A stretch of DNA of 64,000 bases from positions 7,916-71,915 of the forward strand of contig CAZKQJ010000024.1 of NCBI GenBank assembly GCA_964554875.1, written 5' to 3'. This document shows, piece after piece, positions 60,209-64,000 of this stretch (position 1 is the first letter of the stretch; every line of letters begins with the position of its first letter). Position numbers and translations under genes: made by a program. The notes beneath the pieces are model-generated. The model did no database searches, was not told where the DNA came from, and was given only the letters and a program-made list of their open reading frames with translations. The stretch comes from Marispirochaeta sp964554875. Lineage in GTDB: Bacteria; Spirochaetota; Spirochaetia; JC444; Marispirochaetaceae.

Positions 60209-60373
60209 CCGTACTTTTCATCATCCCTTACATACATTGGGGTTTTGTATCCTGTACGAACAAGTTTAACACAATGATAGACTCTCTGTCTCTTGTCTGT
60301 CTCTTGTTTTCTTATTGATGCTTGTTGGGTATGGTGAGTTTTAGAAAGAGAGATCAATCGAGTAGGTATCAGT
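60209..60373. other. Intergenic region upstream of hsdR
   Basis: It contains two adjacent copies of CTGTCTCTTGT (60286-60296 and 60297-60307) and the hsdR leader. Parts of this stretch (around the start codon and a TCTGTCTC-rich tract) recur beyond the hsdR remnant at 62067-62165. Confidence 0.5.
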
Positions 60374-61495
60374 TCACACCCCTTCCGGAAGGAGTGCCAT
60401 TACCGGCTTTTTATACTTGTTGAGCCTCCGATAGTCCACAAAGCCGTGGTACTGCAAGATCCCCAGAAGCAGGGAGAGGTCGACACCGATTTCGGCGGCG
60501 ATGCTCTCAAGCGTTCCTTCAGTAAAGTAATTGCGATGGGGCTCTGCACGCATAAGGATTTCCTTTACGTGGAGGATCTCCTCAGCTTTTTCATCGGCTT
60601 CCCTTTCCAGTTTCGTTTTCTCCGATCGGTCCATCAGGTCGTCAAGGAAAAAGCCTTCGATGCTCTCTTTGAAGTGGAGCAGTAGATGGGCCATCTCATG
60701 GGCAAGGGTGAACCAGAAGTTATCGACCCTGTCATAACGGGCGGTATAGACGATTACAGGGTTTCCGTCGGAGAAAAAGGAGGCGCCGTCAAGATAGGTT
60801 TTCGAGAGATGGGGTTGGAGAAGGAATTTGACGCCCCCCTGGTTCAGATCCCTGATCACTTCGGCGATGCCCTCTTTTCTTGTGGTGTAAGCCAGGAGAT
60901 TCTCGGCAGTGTCTGCAAGTTTTTCCCGATTGTAAGGGGGCACGGTGATTTCCTCACATCGCCTTTTGGCGATCCGGTACCAGGTGATGCTGTAGTTGAG
61001 GGTATACTCTTCGTCCGATTTGGAACGGCGGGCGCAGTACTTTTCATTTTCCCGGTAGTTATCGTATACATCAAAGGTGATGGCTGGATCTTCTTCGCCC
61101 CAGATTTTGCGGTAGGTTGCCTCATAGTCATCGGCGCTTTTGCCTCCCTCGTACCAGCCCCTGCGGTGGATCTCCAGAACCGGAACGTACCTCCTGATCC
61201 GGGCTTTCCTCTCGGTCTGGCTCAGCCCTTCCCCCGGGTCGTTCTGGTTGAGCCAGTAACGAGCATCGATACTCATCCAGGATTCGGGACTCCCTCCCAG
61301 GGCTTCGCTCAGCTTTACCGCATGTTCGAAGAGAAGCTTCTGTTTGGCGTTCATGATGCTGCTGAGGGTCTTTCGGGAGATGTCGGTTACCTGGGCGAGA
61401 TCTTCCTGGGTCCATCCAAGGTAATCCAGTTCGCGTTTTATCATATCCCCGGCACTTATATTGAGAAAGGGCTTAAGGGTATTGTCGGTGCTCAT
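60374..61495 (-). CDS. HigA-type antitoxin fused to ImmA/IrrE-like metallopeptidase
   Basis: 373 residues, against about 100 for a simple HigA. The N-terminus is an XRE/HigA helix-turn-helix (LGWTQEDLAQVTDISRKTL, about 28-46). The C-terminal half has FTLAHEMAHLLLH near residue 263, the HExxH-type zinc site of ImmA/IrrE peptidases. This combination occurs in extended HigA antitoxins. It is encoded nine bases after the toxin gene. The protein probably represses its promoter and may be cleaved or cleave under stress. Confidence 0.88.
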   Translation of the reverse strand: MSTDNTLKPFLNISAGDMIKRELDYLGWTQEDLAQVTDISRKTLSSIMNAKQKLLFEHAVKLSEALGGSPESWMSIDARYWLNQNDPGEGLSQTERKARIRRYVPVLEIHRRGWYEGGKSADDYEATYRKIWGEEDPAITFDVYDNYRENEKYCARRSKSDEEYTLNYSITWYRIAKRRCEEITVPPYNREKLADTAENLLAYTTRKEGIAEVIRDLNQGGVKFLLQPHLSKTYLDGASFFSDGNPVIVYTARYDRVDNFWFTLAHEMAHLLLHFKESIEGFFLDDLMDRSEKTKLEREADEKAEEILHVKEILMRAEPHRNYFTEGTLESIAAEIGVDLSLLLGILQYHGFVDYRRLNKYKKPVMALLPEGV

Positions 61496-61504
61496 GTCTG
61501 CCTC

Positions 61505-61813
61505 CTACTGGTAGTGTGTGCTGATTTCATCAATCCCGAGAATACCGATCGTTTTCTCCTCATTCTCCCAGTCTATCTCTACTTCCAATCGGTATTTTCT
61601 GTTGATGCGAAGAGAAAAACGGCTCTCCGTCCCCTTCATTCGTTCAATGTTCAAGGATGGACGCTGCTGAAGATCATGAATGTCCACGGCTGCATCAACG
61701 GCAGCCATGACTTGAAAGAAGCCTTGAATGACCTGCTTTTGCAGGGGATATTTCTTTGACCTCCCAGTTTCGTAAAGCGTCTTAAGGTGCCGATTGATGA
61801 AATGAAACTTCAC
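61505..61813 (-). CDS. HigB-family (RelE/ParE superfamily) toxin
   Basis: 102 residues, typical HigB length. YETGRSKKY near residue 15, DLQQRPSLNIERMKG near 47 and FSLRINRKYRLEVEI near 65 match the HigB mRNA-interferase fold, with the basic residues that contact mRNA. The start is GTG 61813. The predicted -10 lies so close that the transcript may begin at the start codon itself. It is followed directly by the antitoxin gene, the order typical of HigBA (toxin first). Confidence 0.88.
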   Translation of the reverse strand: MKFHFINRHLKTLYETGRSKKYPLQKQVIQGFFQVMAAVDAAVDIHDLQQRPSLNIERMKGTESRFSLRINRKYRLEVEIDWENEEKTIGILGIDEISTHYQ

Positions 61814-61819
61814 TTGTGT

Positions 61820-61864
61820 AGTATAGTGCAGTTGTTAGTAAACGTCAAACGTAATGCGCGCATT
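61820..61864 (-). promoter_or_regulatory. Promoter and palindromes of HigBA
   Basis: On the minus strand TTGACG (61848-61843), 17 bases and TATACT (61825-61820). A perfect 12-bp palindrome AATGCGCGCATT (61853-61864) lies just upstream, and a TTGT-N3-ACAA repeat (61863-61873) next to it. These are candidate antitoxin sites. Confidence 0.7.
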
Positions 61865-61886
61865 GTTACACAATCATTTGTTCGTT

Positions 61887-62066
61887 TTAATTGATGGGAA
61901 TGGGCATATAGACTTTTAAAGGGCCATCGCCGGGAGCGGCATGCTCCAGGGGCAATCGGGCATAGAAATAACTTCCCCGGGGATCGGAGAGCGCCGGCTC
62001 TTCCACGCGCCTGGCTTCGGGGATGAGTTCTGCATATTCCGCCTGGAGCAGGTTGAAGTTTCTCAT
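61887..62066 (-). pseudogene. 5' fragment of a second hsdR gene
   Basis: From ATG 62066 the frame encodes about 59 residues. The first 42 (MRNFNLLQAEYAELIPEA, then LSDPRGSYFYARLPLEHA) closely match the start of the intact HsdR (MSNFTFLQAEYTELFPDA, LSDPRGSCFYARLTLEHI). After about 61941 the similarity ends, and an unrelated tail runs to a stop at 61887. Bases upstream of both starts (CATCCGTACTTT) also match. It is a truncated copy and cannot make an active enzyme. Confidence 0.85.
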
Positions 62067-62184
62067 CCGTACTTTCCTGCATTATCCTCGATTATTTACT
62101 ACCAATCTTACCATATTGTCCATATATCTGTCTCCTCGTCCTGTTGTTACCAGTAGATGCATTAATGAGAGCTCCTATAGATTT

Positions 62185-62216
62185 CAATGTAGTAGGTATA
62201 TATACCTACTACATTG
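62185..62216. promoter_or_regulatory. AbiEi operator 1: perfect 32-bp palindrome
   Basis: A perfect palindrome with core TAGTAGGTATATATACCTAC, centred at 62200.5, upstream of the antitoxin promoter. It shares a 22-bp core with operator 2. Confidence 0.85.
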
Positions 62217-62227
62217 TTGTTGATCTA

Positions 62228-62256
62228 TTGATTTCTTGGAAAGATGTCTTTATAGT
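62228..62256 (+). promoter_or_regulatory. Promoter of the AbiEi gene
   Basis: TTGATT (62228-62233), 17 bases and TATAGT (62251-62256). The -10 lies inside operator 2, so a bound antitoxin would block it. Confidence 0.75.
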
Positions 62257-62279
62257 AGGTATATATACCTACTATAAAG
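62248..62279. promoter_or_regulatory. AbiEi operator 2: perfect 32-bp palindrome
   Basis: A second perfect palindrome, centred at 62263.5, covering the -10, the transcription start and part of the ribosome site AAAGG. It is 63 bases from operator 1 centre to centre, about six helical turns. Confidence 0.85.
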
Positions 62280-62288
62280 GCAATCTAT

Positions 62289-63137
62289 ATGAGTAGCGAT
62301 AGCGAGATTACCCATCTGACGGATACAATCCTTTCCGGGAGTAAATCCGTATATATGAACTCAGAATTCAATGCGCTTGTACGCCAGGAGAAATCAAGTC
62401 GTACATCCCTGAAGAATATCAAGGAACAACTTTCAGCGAATGAAATCATCAAGATCGTAACTATGCGATCTGAAGGCTACAAGGATATCGAGAGAATTGC
62501 TGTTCCAGCCTTGGCTCCAACTCCATACCACTATGCTATTTCCCTAAGAAACAATACTTATCTTTCCCATGCCTCCGCTGTTAACCTGATTGGATTGACA
62601 GAGCAGATTCCCCACACTATCTATGTGAACCGAGAACAGAGTCCAAAGAATTTCCCGAAAGGGGTATTGCAGCAAGAAGCAATCGATCGAGCCTTTTCTC
62701 GACCCCAGAGGCAATCGAAGTATGTTTTCTCCATCGATAAGTATCAAATAGTACTACTTTCGGGCAAATCAACGAACAATGAAGGCGTCGAGATTGATCC
62801 GAACCTTAACCTGCCTAGAACAAACCTGGAAAGAACACTCATTGATATTGCAGTTCGCCCCCGTTATACCGGCGGCGTATTTCAGGTTCTACAGGCATTT
62901 ACATCGGCACTACAGGATATCGACTATGATAAACTCTTAAGAATCCTCGATAAACTGGATTATACCTATCCGTACCATCAATCCCTGGGCTTCTACCTCG
63001 ACCGGGCGGGAGCGGATTCAACGGTTCTATCGGATCTAAAAATGAGAGGAACCAACTTTAAATTTTATCTGGACTACTCCATGGCCAACCCGTCTTTCGA
63101 TTCAACCTGGATGGTCTATTATCCACTTGGAATATAA
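62289..63137 (+). CDS. AbiEi-family type IV antitoxin (transcriptional repressor)
   Basis: 282 residues. An N-terminal winged-helix part (KIVTMRSEGYKDIERIAV region) precedes the AbiEi core with YLSHASAVNLIGLTEQIP, IYVNREQSPK and TNLERTLIDIAVRPRY, and the C-terminus WMVYYPLGI typical of this branch. AbiEi proteins repress their own promoter by binding inverted repeats and counter the AbiEii nucleotidyltransferase. Two matching palindromes precede it. The partner usually follows on the same strand; here the AbiEii gene faces it and the coding regions overlap by 36 bases. Base composition is visibly more AT-rich than the core genes, consistent with transfer. Confidence 0.85.
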   Translation: MSSDSEITHLTDTILSGSKSVYMNSEFNALVRQEKSSRTSLKNIKEQLSANEIIKIVTMRSEGYKDIERIAVPALAPTPYHYAISLRNNTYLSHASAVNLIGLTEQIPHTIYVNREQSPKNFPKGVLQQEAIDRAFSRPQRQSKYVFSIDKYQIVLLSGKSTNNEGVEIDPNLNLPRTNLERTLIDIAVRPRYTGGVFQVLQAFTSALQDIDYDKLLRILDKLDYTYPYHQSLGFYLDRAGADSTVLSDLKMRGTNFKFYLDYSMANPSFDSTWMVYYPLGI

Positions 63138-63977
63138 CGAGCAGGCGACACTGTTTACATAATCGAAATAGTATTCAAAGGGTTCGATCCTGCCGCTTAC
63201 CGCAAGCTCAACATCCGACCATGATGACTCATGCAGAGCCCTGAGCTCTTCGAGTCGGTTCAATAGATGCAGAGAGACCTTTTTTGCTTCAAAGACCCGC
63301 TGGACGGTCTCCAAGTGTGCTTCGAGCAAAATTGCAAAATGGTTACACAATGCCCATATATCGTAAAAATCCCGGCCTCTGCTTCTCTTTGTTTCCCGCG
63401 AGATTTGGGGATACTCAGGATGCTGCTGCAAAAGGGCCCTGAGCTTTTCCGCCGCCAACAAAATCGGCGAATAGATCCGTATGTCAGTTCCCCCGTAGTC
63501 GACAATTGAACTTTGGTCAATATACTCGAACTTACTGATTTCGATGGAGTATTTCCGCTTCTGCGTGGTTGTATCAACCGACAGCGAGCGTCGACGCATA
63601 GAGCCCAGGTCATAATCCACCGCTTCAGCGACTGTAGACTCAATCAATTTAAATTCGGCCCGGTAACCTCCCCACCACTCGTCATGCGCCTGCTTAGGCT
63701 TGGGCATGAAGGTGAAATCGAACGCAGTAAGTCCCTCCGGGTAAAACACTCTATCAAGATTCTCCTTAATTCGGATTCCGGTCTCCTGAAGATTTTCGAA
63801 ATCGTCCCGCATTGAAAAATCCAGATCCAGCGATGTTCGCATACCGACGCCGTAGACAAGACTCATAGCGTTGCCGCCTTTCAACGAGAGACGGTCGAGG
63901 AACCATGAATCCTGAAAGAGGGCCTTGAGTATCAGCCGGCGAATATCGCCTTGATCAAACGGACTATCCCGGAGCAT
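63102..63977 (-). CDS. AbiEii/AbiGii-family nucleotidyltransferase toxin
   Basis: 291 residues. LSLKGGNAMSLVYG near residue 31 and RTSLDLDFSM near 47 form the nucleotidyltransferase motif with its two Asp. AAEKLRALLQQ and RGRDFYDIWALCNHFA near 210 are the later conserved motifs. AbiEii toxins halt growth, for instance by modifying tRNA ends, and cause phage-induced dormancy. Reading leftward from the window edge, a frame ending in AFRGEL and a TAATAATG junction suggest another gene lies directly upstream, perhaps its own antitoxin. The 3' end overlaps the AbiEi gene tail-to-tail. Confidence 0.88.
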   Translation of the reverse strand: MLRDSPFDQGDIRRLILKALFQDSWFLDRLSLKGGNAMSLVYGVGMRTSLDLDFSMRDDFENLQETGIRIKENLDRVFYPEGLTAFDFTFMPKPKQAHDEWWGGYRAEFKLIESTVAEAVDYDLGSMRRRSLSVDTTTQKRKYSIEISKFEYIDQSSIVDYGGTDIRIYSPILLAAEKLRALLQQHPEYPQISRETKRSRGRDFYDIWALCNHFAILLEAHLETVQRVFEAKKVSLHLLNRLEELRALHESSWSDVELAVSGRIEPFEYYFDYVNSVACSLYSKWIIDHPG

Positions 63978-64000
63978 TATTAGAGTTCTCCCCGGAAGGC

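Noticed and set aside
60286..60307. Two tandem CTGTCTCTTGT units upstream of hsdR as a phase-variation tract
   Set aside because: Only two copies and outside the coding region; too few to slip readily.
1..64000. CRISPR arrays, insertion sequences, integrases, rRNA genes
   Set aside because: No regularly spaced repeats, no transposase or integrase frames and no rRNA sequence were seen.

Overview
The window looks like a chromosomal segment (roughly 55% GC by eye) of an anaerobic or facultatively anaerobic, probably free-living and marine or sediment-dwelling bacterium. Spirochaetota is my best guess. It rests on the style of the TRAP substrate-binding proteins (signal peptides ending in AEGQKE or AEGKKE), the mix of glycyl-radical, ferredoxin-dependent and TRAP-fed acid-sugar genes, and the Mrp antiporter. 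No rRNA or marker gene here proves it.

Regions. (1) 0-12 kb: acid-sugar catabolism, with a PdxA2-like dehydrogenase, an Ldh-type dehydrogenase, a UroD-like protein, a galactarolactone-cycloisomerase-like enolase-superfamily enzyme, a VOC protein, a mannonate-oxidoreductase-like SDR, a D-2-hydroxyacid dehydrogenase, TRAP transporter 1, a DapA-family aldolase and a HutC-type GntR regulator. (2) 12-18 kb: a pentose-phosphate-like operon (long transaldolase homologue, RpiB, split transketolase, FGGY kinase, SDR) behind two dre-like operators. (3) 18-29 kb: an SDR and TRAP transporter 2 under a LacI regulator with matching 16-bp operators, followed by CoA-transferase, enoyl-CoA hydratase, a glycyl-radical enzyme and its activase. 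The glycyl-radical enzyme has alanine where the radical glycine should be. (4) 29-33 kb: FadR-type GntR and TRAP transporter 3. (5) 33-39 kb: PTS EIIA-like protein and an eight-gene Mrp/Mbh-type cation antiporter operon. (6) 39-50 kb: LarA-like protein, tungsten aldehyde:ferredoxin oxidoreductase, fused TPP-dependent E1, GntR, IMPase-like phosphatase, NAD-sugar epimerase, GntR and a second split transketolase. (7) 50-56.6 kb: housekeeping genes (asd, an alcohol dehydrogenase remnant, M16 protease, NUC1 nuclease, cNMP-sensor kinase, tRNA-Pro). (8) 56.6-64 kb: a defence/toxin-antitoxin island after an assembly gap, with hsdR, HigBA with an ImmA-type antitoxin, an hsdR 5' remnant, and AbiEi facing AbiEii.

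How it works together. Three TRAP systems bring in organic or sugar acids, each next to its own regulator and catabolic enzymes. Isomerases, dehydrogenases, aldolase and transketolase/transaldolase modules feed central metabolism. Ferredoxin-linked AOR and glycyl-radical chemistry point to fermentation, and the Mrp complex handles Na+/H+. The three TRAP operons share one design: a GC-rich hairpin sits between the binding-protein gene and the small permease gene.

The most unusual items are the glycyl-radical enzyme without its glycine, the AOR plus fused E1 module without E2/E3, the tail-to-tail AbiE pair with two perfect 32-bp palindromes, and the duplicated hsdR 5' end.
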